Shown: positions 35,577 to 44,987, counted from the first letter of the stretch. The stretch is DNA of 64,000 nucleotides from Bdellovibrionia bacterium (GCA_030424715.1 JAUHWH010000002.1:397080-461079), one strand, 5' to 3'. Notes: generated by a model from the sequence alone, not told the origin. Numbers and translations are program-made.

Positions 35577-36229
35577 CGAGTGACGATACCTCCAAAATGA
35601 TATCCAAGCCCAATGCTCAACTCGGTGAAATCCGTGGTCCCCTGAACACTGTCGAGGACGAAGCTCTGACGGACATCCACTTTAGCAGAGTATGTCTCAC
35701 TAATATAAATTTTGTAAATCCCACCGAGACCGAACATGAACTGGCCTTCCCGGCTCTTATAAGACACATGCCCGAGATTTAGAACAACCGAAAGATTGGA
35801 ATATATAAGGCTGGAGTTTCCAAATAGACCTTTGTTGTAGAAAGGCTCCCACAGCACGCCCGTTCGAACAATCCCGGTCATTGGCAAAAATCTTCCACCA
35901 AAGGTGGGACTTTGTACATCAATCGCGAACTCACTACTTAACTCGTCTTTCAGGCTGGTGGGCTCTTCACGCATGATATCGTAGCGCAGGACTTCCCAAC
36001 TCCATGTCGGTGTGAGTTTGTAGGTGGCTGCCACCGAGCCAGAGAAATAGCGATTGTAGGCATCAGAGGGAAAGTACCCAAGAGCCGCCGAGATCTCGTA
36101 CTTGTTGTCATACTGACGATCTTCGATGGCCACAACCTCGGGCAACGCAAAGTAATCCGCCTTAATTTCGGCAAACACCGATTGATAGACCAGCAGGCTG
36201 AGAGCCCCTAGAAAAACACGCAAAAACAA
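35573..36229 (-). CDS. Outer-membrane beta-barrel protein of the envelope machine
   Basis: 218 residues. Signal peptide FLRVFLGALSLLVYQSVFA. The mature part has alternating strands ending in a barrel-like C-terminus (LSIGLGYHFGGIVTR) and the segments YEISAALGYFPSDAYN and FMFGLGGIYKIYISE typical of small 'outer membrane beta-barrel' proteins in gliding operons (GltA/GltB-like). It is the first gene of the tight run to the motor genes. The gap 36230-36360 shows no gene. Confidence 0.78.
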   Translation of the reverse strand: MFLRVFLGALSLLVYQSVFAEIKADYFALPEVVAIEDRQYDNKYEISAALGYFPSDAYNRYFSGSVAATYKLTPTWSWEVLRYDIMREEPTSLKDELSSEFAIDVQSPTFGGRFLPMTGIVRTGVLWEPFYNKGLFGNSSLIYSNLSVVLNLGHVSYKSREGQFMFGLGGIYKIYISETYSAKVDVRQSFVLDSVQGTTDFTELSIGLGYHFGGIVTR

Positions 36230-36360
36230 AACCGACCTCGTCCGTTGAAATCATGAACCGTAGCCTCCGTAAAAGGGATCCACGGCGTACAGTTCATTGT
36301 CTAAGCTGAGTCCCCTAAATTGAAGGCTACAGGGTGTTTTTTAGACGAAGGTCGTCAGGA

Positions 36361-37104
36361 CTAGCCACCACCACCTGGCCTGGGCGGAGGTGACGGCGGT
36401 GATGGTGTCGGAGTCGGAGTTGGAGTCGGAGTTGGTGTCGGATTTGGCGTCGGATTTGGCGTGGGCCCGGGCGTTGGTCCAGGCGTTGGCCCCGGTGTTG
36501 GGGTTGGCGTGGGAGATGGCTCCACGGGACAACGATTGTTGGACTGGCATGAACCTCCGCCATTGGTGCATCGGTTGATTCGCTCTTCGCGACAAAGGTT
36601 CGGGGGGATACTCTCGCCCAGACGATAATGGGTCCCCGGCATTGTCAAACTTGCCGTTGGATGATCAGCCCAGTAAGTCGCATTCGGGCACAAAGAGAAA
36701 CAACAACGCCCCGGGGTTTCATCTCGTCGATATGTTAAAAAAGAAATAAAACTACGATTTGTTAAGTCATCATAGCAGTCATCCGTGGCGGGGCGACAAC
36801 AGGGCACCTGAACATTGACACCGTTTCGGCAGTCTGTGTAGGAGCCATTCTCAAGAGTGGGCTGCCCACTCTGACGATAAGCCGCATAGTAGCAGGTCAG
36901 AGTGTCGGCCTGGATGGCCGGACAACAACCCTCTGGATACTGACCTTCGATACGTGGGCAAAAATTGTCTTTCTCTGGCAATTCTCCAAAAGACTGACAT
37001 CGCGGATAAGATTGCGCAAAGCTAACGGAGCCCCATAAGAAAAAGCCAACAAATAATACAAGAAAACCGTTTCTGGGCCATTGCTCATATTGATTGCTTT
37101 TCAT
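36361..37104 (-). CDS. Cys-rich exported protein with a Pro-Thr tail
   Basis: 247 residues from ATG 37104 (GGGGGAG upstream; the frame is open to 37212). Signal peptide FLVLFVGFFLWGSVSFA. The body has some 18 Cys, several as adjacent pairs (GCCPA, PCCRPA, GRCCFSLC), indicating many disulfides. From about residue 193 a Pro-Thr/Gly/Asn tail (PTPTPGPTPGPT) runs to a C-terminal PPPRPGGGG. The tail is an extended stalk or linker. The tail DNA (36382-36520) is a degenerate 6-base repeat. Unknown function. Placed between the subtilase and the barrel gene. Confidence 0.65.
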   Translation of the reverse strand: MKSNQYEQWPRNGFLVLFVGFFLWGSVSFAQSYPRCQSFGELPEKDNFCPRIEGQYPEGCCPAIQADTLTCYYAAYRQSGQPTLENGSYTDCRNGVNVQVPCCRPATDDCYDDLTNRSFISFLTYRRDETPGRCCFSLCPNATYWADHPTASLTMPGTHYRLGESIPPNLCREERINRCTNGGGSCQSNNRCPVEPSPTPTPTPGPTPGPTPGPTPNPTPNPTPTPTPTPTPTPSPPSPPPRPGGGG

Positions 37105-37218
37105 AAACACTCCCCCGGTTAATCTAAAATTCTCTGTCGATTGTACCCCATTGTCATGACTCACAGAGGTGAAAACAGGCCCCTTGCAAGCTCTAGCCAA
37201 AAAGTCACCCACAGCAGC

Positions 37219-38712
37219 CTAAGGACATCCGTCATCGACAAACAGACTGACCATCGCCGGCAGAGACTCAACTTTTTCACCAGATTCAAGCTCCACCACC
37301 ACATGGTAGCGTCCGATATCATCGACACTAAATTTTCGAATCACTAACTCGATGTCATCGGCCTCTGGTAAAATCTGACCGTCGCGGTACCATTGAAACT
37401 TCAAGTGGGACGTGAACTCGTTCATTTGAACCGCCAAACGGCCCGTCTGACCATAGCTCAAGGCAATGTCTCGCGGATGCTGAATGATCCCAGACTCGTA
37501 AACTCGCCTTAAATGATCGATCATGGCGCGATAATTAATCACCCGGCCTTCTTGAGCTAAGGAGCTGAGAGACTGGTAGCGGAGAGACGAATCTTTCACC
37601 AATTTCTCTATTTGAGCTGGCGTGAGATTAATACCATTCTTTTTTAAATAGACCTTCGCTAACGCCACCATTCCGCTAACCAGCGGAGTTGCCATTGAAG
37701 TTCCGGCCAAAAATTCATAGCTGTTATTCAAGTGGGTTGACACTAATCCTTGGCCCGATTCCATGGAGCCCGGAGCCTGCACTTCAACGTATTGTGGAGA
37801 GAAATTTGAAAAGGGTGAAATCGATCGAACAGTGGCGTCGTAGGCCCCCACAGTGATAACGCCATCAATCTCCGAGCCGTATTTCGCAGGATAGGTCATT
37901 ACATTGTCATTCAACTCGAGATTGTCATTCCCGGCAGCGACGACAACTACAATACCGTTGTTCACCGCATTCTGAAGCACAGCTCGCAAGCCACCAAACA
38001 CTGCATCGCCATCCGTTCTTTGCAAATTGACTGTGGCGCCAAGACTCATGTTAATAACATCGGCCCCGTTGTCCACGGCAAACTGCACTGCCTGACCGAG
38101 AGTGTTCGCCGCTCCCCCGACAAAGCCTCCTGCAGGATTAAAAACACTGATGGGCATGATCTCCACATGTTCCGGCGCTCCTCCTCGAATACCTTCACCA
38201 TTGTGACCTTCTGCTGCAATCAAACCGGCCACATGGGTACCATGACCACCAAAATCCATAGGTTGATTGTCTCCGTCATTAAAATCATACCCCACAACCT
38301 GGCCATTTCGGCGTAGGATCTGGTTTGCCAAGTCGGGATGATTAAAATCCACTCCAGAATCTATCACAGCCACCACCACCGGCTCAAAATCACTATCGAT
38401 ATCGTTGTAAACAATTTGATGGGCTTGTTCTGTGGCCAGAACATCGTGGTAGATCTGATCCTCTCTCATATCATCAGAGCCGGTATCGGCCCAATCTCCA
38501 TCAGCAGGTGTTAACTGGATCGAAATGTCGGAGTCTGAAACTGCGCTGGCTTGCATGACTTTTTGATTTCCATTCACGTCGCAGAGCAGATCTTGCGCGC
38601 TAGGCCGGCTTGTTGTGACGGTATCCATGTTTTGAGCACAGTTCCCATAAAGCACAGAAAGAGCCAGAAAACCAAGAGACAGGGTCAACAGTCGAGACGA
38701 ACGCTTAATCAC
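37219..38712 (-). CDS. Subtilisin-like serine protease lipoprotein with Ig-like domain
   Basis: 497 residues from GTG 38712, which overlaps the stop of the upstream gene (TAGTG). Signal with lipobox-like LSVLYGNC. The S8 catalytic triad is complete: Asp in AVIDSGVDFNHPDL, His in GGHGTHVAGLIA, Ser in AGTSMATPLVSGM. No long propeptide. The C-terminal 90 residues form an Ig-type domain (FQWYRDGQILPEADD, then VDDIGRYHVVV). Being tethered, it may cut cell-surface or prey proteins, or process neighbouring surface proteins. Last of four overlapping lipoprotein genes. Confidence 0.88.
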   Translation of the reverse strand: MIKRSSRLLTLSLGFLALSVLYGNCAQNMDTVTTSRPSAQDLLCDVNGNQKVMQASAVSDSDISIQLTPADGDWADTGSDDMREDQIYHDVLATEQAHQIVYNDIDSDFEPVVVAVIDSGVDFNHPDLANQILRRNGQVVGYDFNDGDNQPMDFGGHGTHVAGLIAAEGHNGEGIRGGAPEHVEIMPISVFNPAGGFVGGAANTLGQAVQFAVDNGADVINMSLGATVNLQRTDGDAVFGGLRAVLQNAVNNGIVVVVAAGNDNLELNDNVMTYPAKYGSEIDGVITVGAYDATVRSISPFSNFSPQYVEVQAPGSMESGQGLVSTHLNNSYEFLAGTSMATPLVSGMVALAKVYLKKNGINLTPAQIEKLVKDSSLRYQSLSSLAQEGRVINYRAMIDHLRRVYESGIIQHPRDIALSYGQTGRLAVQMNEFTSHLKFQWYRDGQILPEADDIELVIRKFSVDDIGRYHVVVELESGEKVESLPAMVSLFVDDGCP

Positions 38713-39644
38713 TACTGACCCCCCCGAAAAAAGTCATTCTGCCCCAATTCAAAGTCTTCAGATGTGAAATTAAGTTGCGGATGATCGAGGCTGGGACTCA
38801 ACTCTAGCTTAATATATTGCATATTTCTGCCTACGACCAAAGAGGTTTGCGCTTTTTCTGAAAGGGCAAGAACCCAAATATGATTTTTCTGTAAATCAGC
38901 GTCTCTTTGCCCATTGAGCTTAAAGACTCGGTGATTTTTAGAATCAAAGATCCACTCTTCTCCAGTACAGCTGGTGTCTTGTCTCGCTACCTTTTGTGTG
39001 ACCAAACGATCTGCGAATTGCGACTCTGTGGAACGCTCTTGACGCGGATGAGAACCTTGTAAAACTTCGGCAATGTTAGTGAGATTGTCGTTATCGTAAT
39101 CTAATAGGGAGTCATCCACTGCAGGATCCGTTTCGTAAAGTATTTCCACAATATCAGGAATTCCGTCTTCATCACTGTCCAGGCCCAATTGTGGCGCGTC
39201 GTTAATCTGCAGATTGAGAGCCTTGATATCACAATCAGAAAAGCCCATTTCGTTTTCCAAGCCCGTGCACCGAATGTTTAAATCTTCACAACTGTTACTT
39301 TGAGTCAGGTAAAAACAAACCCCATCAAGCACCCGTCCTCGACTCCGCGGATCGTAGGGGTCGAATCCTTTTTGAATCTCAAAACTATCACTCAATCCGT
39401 CGCGATCCGAATCCGGTTGTAAAGAATTGAAGTCCGGCTTCATCGACATATTCACGATAAAAAAACTAACCAACTTAAATTCAGGCTCTAAACACAGCTT
39501 ACCCTGGATATCGACCATGGAGTGGTCCCCGGTTTCAGAGCCGAACTGACTCAGTTCGACAGGAGTTTCTCCACAATTCTGGAACAATAAACTCACAACC
39601 AATCCAACTAGGATTAAAAAAGACAAGGGTTTAAAGCGTATCAT
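38712..39644 (-). CDS. Ca-binding-repeat lipoprotein
   Basis: 310 residues from ATG 39644, which overlaps the upstream stop (ATGA) and has GGAGG upstream. Lipobox-like LVVSLLFQNC. It has thrombospondin-3-type repeats: DSDRDGLSDSFEIQKGFDPYDP, DSDEDGIPDIVEILYETDP and DYDNDNLTNIAEVLQGSHP, and the motif MGFSDCDIKAL also found in the next VWA protein. It is like that protein without the VWA domain. Confidence 0.78.
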   Translation of the reverse strand: MIRFKPLSFLILVGLVVSLLFQNCGETPVELSQFGSETGDHSMVDIQGKLCLEPEFKLVSFFIVNMSMKPDFNSLQPDSDRDGLSDSFEIQKGFDPYDPRSRGRVLDGVCFYLTQSNSCEDLNIRCTGLENEMGFSDCDIKALNLQINDAPQLGLDSDEDGIPDIVEILYETDPAVDDSLLDYDNDNLTNIAEVLQGSHPRQERSTESQFADRLVTQKVARQDTSCTGEEWIFDSKNHRVFKLNGQRDADLQKNHIWVLALSEKAQTSLVVGRNMQYIKLELSPSLDHPQLNFTSEDFELGQNDFFRGGQ

Positions 39645-41455
39645 TGTTGCCAAACCTCCATGTCTTCAGAAAAAATCTCGTTGAGAGCCGGAGCCAAAAA
39701 AGGATTGTTTTCTAGAGAGTCATCGTAATGGAGTTTCACGAAGCGCCCCACAACCCCTTTATCTTCTAATAGAAAATTTTGAGTTTTACGGCTGGAGAAC
39801 ACAGCCACCACATGTTCATTCTCACCGTGGAGCATTTCAGTACTCATCCCCACCCCCACTTTTAAACTAGGGACGGGAGGCACTTCTTCAACGACCAGAT
39901 GCCTGGTGCGTTGTGGACAGTAATCCGTCGCCACCAGAGCTTCGTTACTGACAATGACCGGCCGGAGATCTTTGTTTGTTAAGTCTTCATGTTCGAAAGG
40001 ATTCTTGGACCGCATGATCTCGTATCGGGTCGAAAGACCATCGTTGTCTGGGTCGTCACCCATGTCATCGATGAAAGGATCTGTTCCCTTAACGATTTCA
40101 ATGAAATTAGGCACTCCATCTTTGTCCCAGTCTGCGGAATCGTCGAGGTTCAGTGCCTGTTTTTCATGTTGAATCATTTTTATGTCGCAATCAGAGAAGC
40201 CACTGTTGTGCAAAAGCGTCTCCTCACAGTCGACTTGTTCCTTCACTCGATTACAGGCTCCGATACCGCCGAGGAGCTCACAAACTCCGTCAAGCACACC
40301 AGCCACCTGACTACGGGGGTGGGTGGGATCATATCCCATCGCTTGTTCGTCGATATCAAAAACACCATCAATATCACTATCCGCGAGATACTCGCCGTTT
40401 CGAAGACCCAAGCTAAGCACCGACGACATTAGCGAGTCGGATTGAGTCTCGACTCCAATTCGCGTTGAGATCATTTCACAAAGAACCTCGGAGTTGTCAG
40501 AAAAATTGTCTAGCTTCTCCGCGGTTTCTGGCCTTTGGATCGATGCCAAGGAGTCGAGAAACCGAAAGTTGTCTTGCTCTTCAATGCCGTAACCAATGGT
40601 CAAAAAATTGATACTTCTACGCAACGCAGACACCTCTCTGAGGCTATCGTTGAAGGGGTTTAAAAGAAAATCCGTGTAGCATTGATCCTGTTCCTCCCCG
40701 GACTTCTCATTACACTGTGAGATGGACTCTGCAGAGTCCTCCGGGCGACCATCAGATAAAAATATGACCTGGTACCGATCCACTCGTTGATCATAAGAGG
40801 CCACAAGATCCTGATTGATCACTTTAGATGCGCAGTCCGAGGCATCGGAGTAAGAAGTGTAACTGAGAGCAAGAGAGACTCTACTGGCCGCCTCATCATA
40901 GTAGCTATCAATCCATTGCGAATAATATTCGGCTTCACTCTGTTCTGCCTGTTTAAAGTCTTCAAGGTCGGCGAGCGCTTGTTCTCTCGTCTTAAAAGCC
41001 GGCGGTTCAGAGCAGATAAGGTAGGGGCGATTGATCAAACTCTGCTGAACAATCCCCGCTTTTTCACCGAAGCCGATAATAGCAAATTTGTTGTTCTCGG
41101 AACTGGCGCAAGAATTAATAAATGTTTTAATAGCCTCAAACCGGTTGCCCTCGACATCCGTCCCCTCTGAGGGGTCCCAATAATAAACTGGGTACTCAAT
41201 GCCTCCACCGAAGTCTTGCATCTCCTCGCGAAAAGCACCGATGTTAGAACGAGAGAGATCTAAGACAAAAAGAAAATTGGTATTGTCGTTCTGCAAAAAA
41301 GACACATCCGAGCAAATCGAAGCCTTTAAACTCATCCGATTGACAGGAAGTTCCGAAGCCATTTTACTCAAAACCACCTGTGGATCAGTACAGTTCTGAA
41401 ACAAAACAAGGCAAAGGCCCGTTAGCAATAGAAGGACTCGATTGAAATGCCTCAT
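39641..41455 (-). CDS. VWA-domain lipoprotein with Ca-binding repeats (shorter)
   Basis: 604 residues. Lipobox-like LCLVLFQNC. A von Willebrand A domain (about 55-330) has the MIDAS start FLFVLDLSRSN, a Thr/Ser-like second site and VIFLSDGRPEDSAES. Its C-terminal half has calcium repeats (DSDIDGVFDIDEQAMGYDPTHP, DWDKDGVPNFIEIVKGTDP, DPDNDGLSTRYEIM). VWA domains bind protein partners through a metal ion. Start overlaps the upstream stop (ATGA). Confidence 0.82.
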   Translation of the reverse strand: MRHFNRVLLLLTGLCLVLFQNCTDPQVVLSKMASELPVNRMSLKASICSDVSFLQNDNTNFLFVLDLSRSNIGAFREEMQDFGGGIEYPVYYWDPSEGTDVEGNRFEAIKTFINSCASSENNKFAIIGFGEKAGIVQQSLINRPYLICSEPPAFKTREQALADLEDFKQAEQSEAEYYSQWIDSYYDEAASRVSLALSYTSYSDASDCASKVINQDLVASYDQRVDRYQVIFLSDGRPEDSAESISQCNEKSGEEQDQCYTDFLLNPFNDSLREVSALRRSINFLTIGYGIEEQDNFRFLDSLASIQRPETAEKLDNFSDNSEVLCEMISTRIGVETQSDSLMSSVLSLGLRNGEYLADSDIDGVFDIDEQAMGYDPTHPRSQVAGVLDGVCELLGGIGACNRVKEQVDCEETLLHNSGFSDCDIKMIQHEKQALNLDDSADWDKDGVPNFIEIVKGTDPFIDDMGDDPDNDGLSTRYEIMRSKNPFEHEDLTNKDLRPVIVSNEALVATDYCPQRTRHLVVEEVPPVPSLKVGVGMSTEMLHGENEHVVAVFSSRKTQNFLLEDKGVVGRFVKLHYDDSLENNPFLAPALNEIFSEDMEVWQQ

Positions 41456-43644
41456 TTCTCGGTCACCTCGTCAAGCACGTCTAGGTCACGAAATTGATTG
41501 AGATCGATTGTATTGATAGACTCCCCTTTATCCGTGATATCGAAGTTCATCACCTTCCAAATAAGGTTGTCGCTATTGTCTTTGTCGCGCAGCCTGAGTA
41601 AGGCGAGTCCTTGGTTGGAATATCTGGCTCGATTCACTTGGTAGAACATATTCTCGGCACGAATGCCATGGTTTGAACATCCACCATCTCCGCCGACGTT
41701 TCTCGTGTGATAGAGCAAACATCCGTCCGCTTCAGGAAGCTGACCCACCAAAGCTCCGGCACCGTAGGGAATACTATCGAGTTCGAGACTAAACTGACTG
41801 ATCCATATTTCATCTTCTTGGCGGTCGGTGACCTGCTCCGTTAAACGAAATCGGACCAAAGACGTCGGCTTGATATTGCCTTCATTATGGTTCGGGCCTA
41901 ACCCCGCAAGAAAAGCGTTCAAGTTGGTTATACCGTCGCCATTGGTGTCTTTGTTCTTGTCGCTCAAAATGGGATTATAATTGTAAGTCCATTCGAAGTA
42001 GTCAGGGATCAAGTCGTCATCGGAGTCGAAGTCATTGGGGTTCGTGCCAAGCATTCGCTCTTCACACTCGTTGAGAGAGTCCATATCGGTGTCTAACTTG
42101 ACGTCACAGTCCGGAACCTCAAGGATGGCCTGACACTTGTCGGCGAAGGCCGGATGAACCGCAAGACTGTCAAGACAGGCGCCGTTTGTTCTTGGATTCA
42201 GGGGATCAAGACCATTGGCCCTTTCGTCTTCGTCGAAGAGTCCATCGGCGTCGGAATCGTAATGAATTTTACCGTCTTCAGCCACTCGCAGGTTCGGATT
42301 TAGAATCATAACACCAGTCAATGAGTAGTTTTGATATTCTACCGGATTGGTCGCTAAATCAAAAGGCAACTCATCGTCACGCAAAGTCCAATAGTTAAAC
42401 TTGTACTGAAACTTACTGTATTCCTCGCCAAGAATTTCAAACAAACTATCAAAGTCTTTATAAATGAGTTCAGAATAGTCCTCGTTAACCTGCACAAAAT
42501 GATTGCGTATCCGTCCCCCACCGTAAAATTGTGGAAGCCCCTGTATCTTCGCAAATTTAATAGCTAAAATGGTTCGATCGTTCGCCGCAGGATCACCCAC
42601 CGCCTCTTCGAGAGCCTCCCGTATTTCTTGACATGTATTGGGGCAGTCGTCGTCGTCAGCCGAACACTGGACACATTGATAGTGGGTATTAACAGCAAGA
42701 TCAATCTGCTCTTGTGTCGGAGTGAGCATACCGTCAGTTAGTATAAAGAAGTTATAATTGGTTTTTCGAAGGACCCCAAGGTCAGAAAGGATCTCCATGT
42801 CTTTCACAAAAATGTCGTAAAGGCGATCCATAATCTCTGTTGGAGAGCTGGAGCCCATGGCACGATCCTTCCAACGATGAAAGTTCTGCTCGTCCATCGC
42901 TTTCTCACGGGTTTCTTCGTGAACAGCCTCAAGATCCGAGATCAAATGATCAATCCCTGGCTCATCGAGGTCGTGAAATCGAAAATCGAAACGCACTTCA
43001 TTGAGCAAGCGCTGCATAGCCTTACCTGTGGTAAAAGGCACAATGACAATCTTGGCCGCGTCTCGTCGTCTCGGACTCAAGTTAGTACGCAATTGCTCAA
43101 CCCATTGCTTAACCACGCTCAAACGATGCCCCTGAAAGTCACTACCAACGATCGTTGGGTTTTGAATAATCTGAAACCGAGACAACTCAGCACTTCGATA
43201 AGGCATCGGAAATTGCTCTGGCCCCGCATCCGGGTCCACATAACAATCGTAGGCCGCCACTTGCTGGTAATCAGTCCGTGAACGGTCGGCTAAACGTTTA
43301 TTTGGATCCCAAGCGTTCACTGTCTGACGAGACTCGTCCCGTGCGAAAATGACATTGGCATCAACGTCTTGTGGACATGGACCAGAAACCATGGAGAAAC
43401 TCATATCAACAAGAAACACGTAGCGATCGACTTTGCGCGATTGCAAGGGTGCCTGTAGGTCATAATCTGTATCAGATGAAAAGGCGACGCCCTCTGGGTC
43501 TAGCAGAGAAAGATTAACGTCGGTCTCTGCACAGTTTTGAAAAAGGGTACTTATGAGGAAGGCTCCACCAACCAGCGCTAGAACGGCTCGGTATTTAAAA
43601 AGACGGCCCCCAAGATTCTTCAATTTACCCCCCAGTAAATGCAC
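41452..43644 (-). CDS. VWA-domain lipoprotein with Ca-binding repeats (longer)
   Basis: About 730 residues, depending on the start. The GTG at 43644 lies directly on AGGAGG, so a TTG at 43623 or an unusual codon between could be used. Lipobox-like LISTLFQNC. VWA domain (about 70-420) with MIDAS VFLVDMSFSM and FFILTDGMLTP. A Cys cluster (CVQCSADDDDCPNTC) interrupts it. Calcium repeats follow (DSDADGLFDEDERANGLDP, DTDMDSLNECEERMLGTNP, DSDDDLIPDYFEW). First of the lipoprotein run; the promoter should lie between 43645 and 43792. Confidence 0.82.
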   Translation of the reverse strand: MHLLGGKLKNLGGRLFKYRAVLALVGGAFLISTLFQNCAETDVNLSLLDPEGVAFSSDTDYDLQAPLQSRKVDRYVFLVDMSFSMVSGPCPQDVDANVIFARDESRQTVNAWDPNKRLADRSRTDYQQVAAYDCYVDPDAGPEQFPMPYRSAELSRFQIIQNPTIVGSDFQGHRLSVVKQWVEQLRTNLSPRRRDAAKIVIVPFTTGKAMQRLLNEVRFDFRFHDLDEPGIDHLISDLEAVHEETREKAMDEQNFHRWKDRAMGSSSPTEIMDRLYDIFVKDMEILSDLGVLRKTNYNFFILTDGMLTPTQEQIDLAVNTHYQCVQCSADDDDCPNTCQEIREALEEAVGDPAANDRTILAIKFAKIQGLPQFYGGGRIRNHFVQVNEDYSELIYKDFDSLFEILGEEYSKFQYKFNYWTLRDDELPFDLATNPVEYQNYSLTGVMILNPNLRVAEDGKIHYDSDADGLFDEDERANGLDPLNPRTNGACLDSLAVHPAFADKCQAILEVPDCDVKLDTDMDSLNECEERMLGTNPNDFDSDDDLIPDYFEWTYNYNPILSDKNKDTNGDGITNLNAFLAGLGPNHNEGNIKPTSLVRFRLTEQVTDRQEDEIWISQFSLELDSIPYGAGALVGQLPEADGCLLYHTRNVGGDGGCSNHGIRAENMFYQVNRARYSNQGLALLRLRDKDNSDNLIWKVMNFDITDKGESINTIDLNQFRDLDVLDEVTEK

Positions 43645-43792
43645 CTCCTAATAGTACCAGTTTTTACTTGCCGGTCCGACGATTTTTTTGTCATTATCAG
43701 AGTGAGACACTTTTAGCGCTCTTCGCTGCCGAAGCTGTCTCAAAGCAACACACCAATTGAATTCATTCTGTTGGCCAATTTTTAGAGGTGAG

Positions 43793-44935
43793 ATGATCAG
43801 CAACAGCGACCGGCCGCCCGGTGATCAAAAAGAGCCCTTACGAGCCGTCCAAGACACCCCTTCGGCAGAATTGCACCGCTCGAGCAGAGCGCACCCTTTG
43901 GAGCTGATCGACCCCCGCTGGGATTCTTTTTTGTTAGGTGGGTTTTCCATCATCTTGTTTGCTATCATTCACATGTCCATTGACGCTTCTGTTGCAACGA
44001 CCTCCATCGCCACCACCGCTTACTGGCTCACATTTATCATCAACAAACCCCACTTTATGCTGTCCTATTGGCTGTTCTATAGAGACTACAAACCCGGGAA
44101 CCAACGCAAGCTGAGGTGGTGGTTCACTTTTGCGTCTGTACCCGCAGCTATGGTGGCCTTAATCGCATGGGGATTTCTGAAGTCTGAGGCTTGGCCCTTT
44201 CAGTGGCTGATTCACGCAATGTATTTTTTAGTGGGTTGGCACTATATCAAGCAGGTCTTCGGCATCATGATGTTTCGCGGACGTTACGATGGCTACATTT
44301 TCGACAAAGGGCTGCGTCGGTGTTTATTGCTAAATCTTGGATCCCTGTGGCTATTAAGCTGGCTGGCCTGGAATCGGTCCGGCCAAGAGTATCAGTTTTT
44401 CGGAGTCAAATACCACGGTCTCGAGATGGCGCAGTGGCCCTGGACAGCACTGTGGGTCCTCTTTTCCATCAGCGGCCTTGGTCTCCTAGTCCTTCTCGTC
44501 AGACGCTATGTTGATCAGGCAAAATGGCCCTCTCTGAGCGTGGTCACTCCATTTGTTGCGCTTTATTGCTGGTATATTCCCTCATTCTACCACCCGGCCT
44601 ATTTTTTGTTCATCCCGCTGTTTCACTCTCTCCAATACCTTGTTTTTGCAGCCTCTTTAAAAAGAAACCTGATCGAAAAGCAAATCGCTCACCTGCAAGA
44701 TCGAGAGTGGCGCAAACGGTATTTGATGATGGGTGTTTGCTTCGGCGGGGGGCTCATTGTCCTGGGCGCTTTGTTTTTCAAGTGGCTACCAGAGTTCATT
44801 GACCAAAGGGGGTTTTATGACGAGGCTGTCCTCGGCACAACCCTGGTGGCTGGTGCCGCCACTCTTTTCATCAACATCCATCACTACTTTATCGACTCGG
44901 TCCTTTGGAGAAAAGACTCTCCGCTCATGAAATAA
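43793..44935 (+). CDS. Polytopic membrane protein with conserved-looking histidines
   Basis: 380 residues from ATG 43793 (GAGGTGAG upstream). It has about nine membrane helices. Possible functional positions are NKPHFMLSYWLFYRDY, GWHYIKQVFGIMMF, FIPLFHSLQYLVFAAS and HHYFIDSVLWR, that is several His in or near helices, which could bind metal or haem. I have no family name. It stands alone, divergent from the lipoprotein operon. Confidence 0.72.
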   Translation: MISNSDRPPGDQKEPLRAVQDTPSAELHRSSRAHPLELIDPRWDSFLLGGFSIILFAIIHMSIDASVATTSIATTAYWLTFIINKPHFMLSYWLFYRDYKPGNQRKLRWWFTFASVPAAMVALIAWGFLKSEAWPFQWLIHAMYFLVGWHYIKQVFGIMMFRGRYDGYIFDKGLRRCLLLNLGSLWLLSWLAWNRSGQEYQFFGVKYHGLEMAQWPWTALWVLFSISGLGLLVLLVRRYVDQAKWPSLSVVTPFVALYCWYIPSFYHPAYFLFIPLFHSLQYLVFAASLKRNLIEKQIAHLQDREWRKRYLMMGVCFGGGLIVLGALFFKWLPEFIDQRGFYDEAVLGTTLVAGAATLFINIHHYFIDSVLWRKDSPLMK

Positions 44936-44937
44936 AA

Positions 44938-44964
44938 AAAGCGAGAGTGTAATACCCTCGCTTT
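44938..44964. terminator. Bidirectional terminator between convergent genes
   Basis: AAAGCGAG, an 11-base loop, CTCGCTTT, with A-rich sequence on the left. It lies between the ends of the membrane-protein gene and the OmpA-like gene. Confidence 0.7.
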
Positions 44965-44987
44965 GTAGACTTTCAAAAAAACTAACT

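Noticed and set aside
36382..36520. Tandem repeat as a CRISPR-like array
   Set aside because: It is a degenerate hexamer coding for the Pro-Thr tail, with no spacers.
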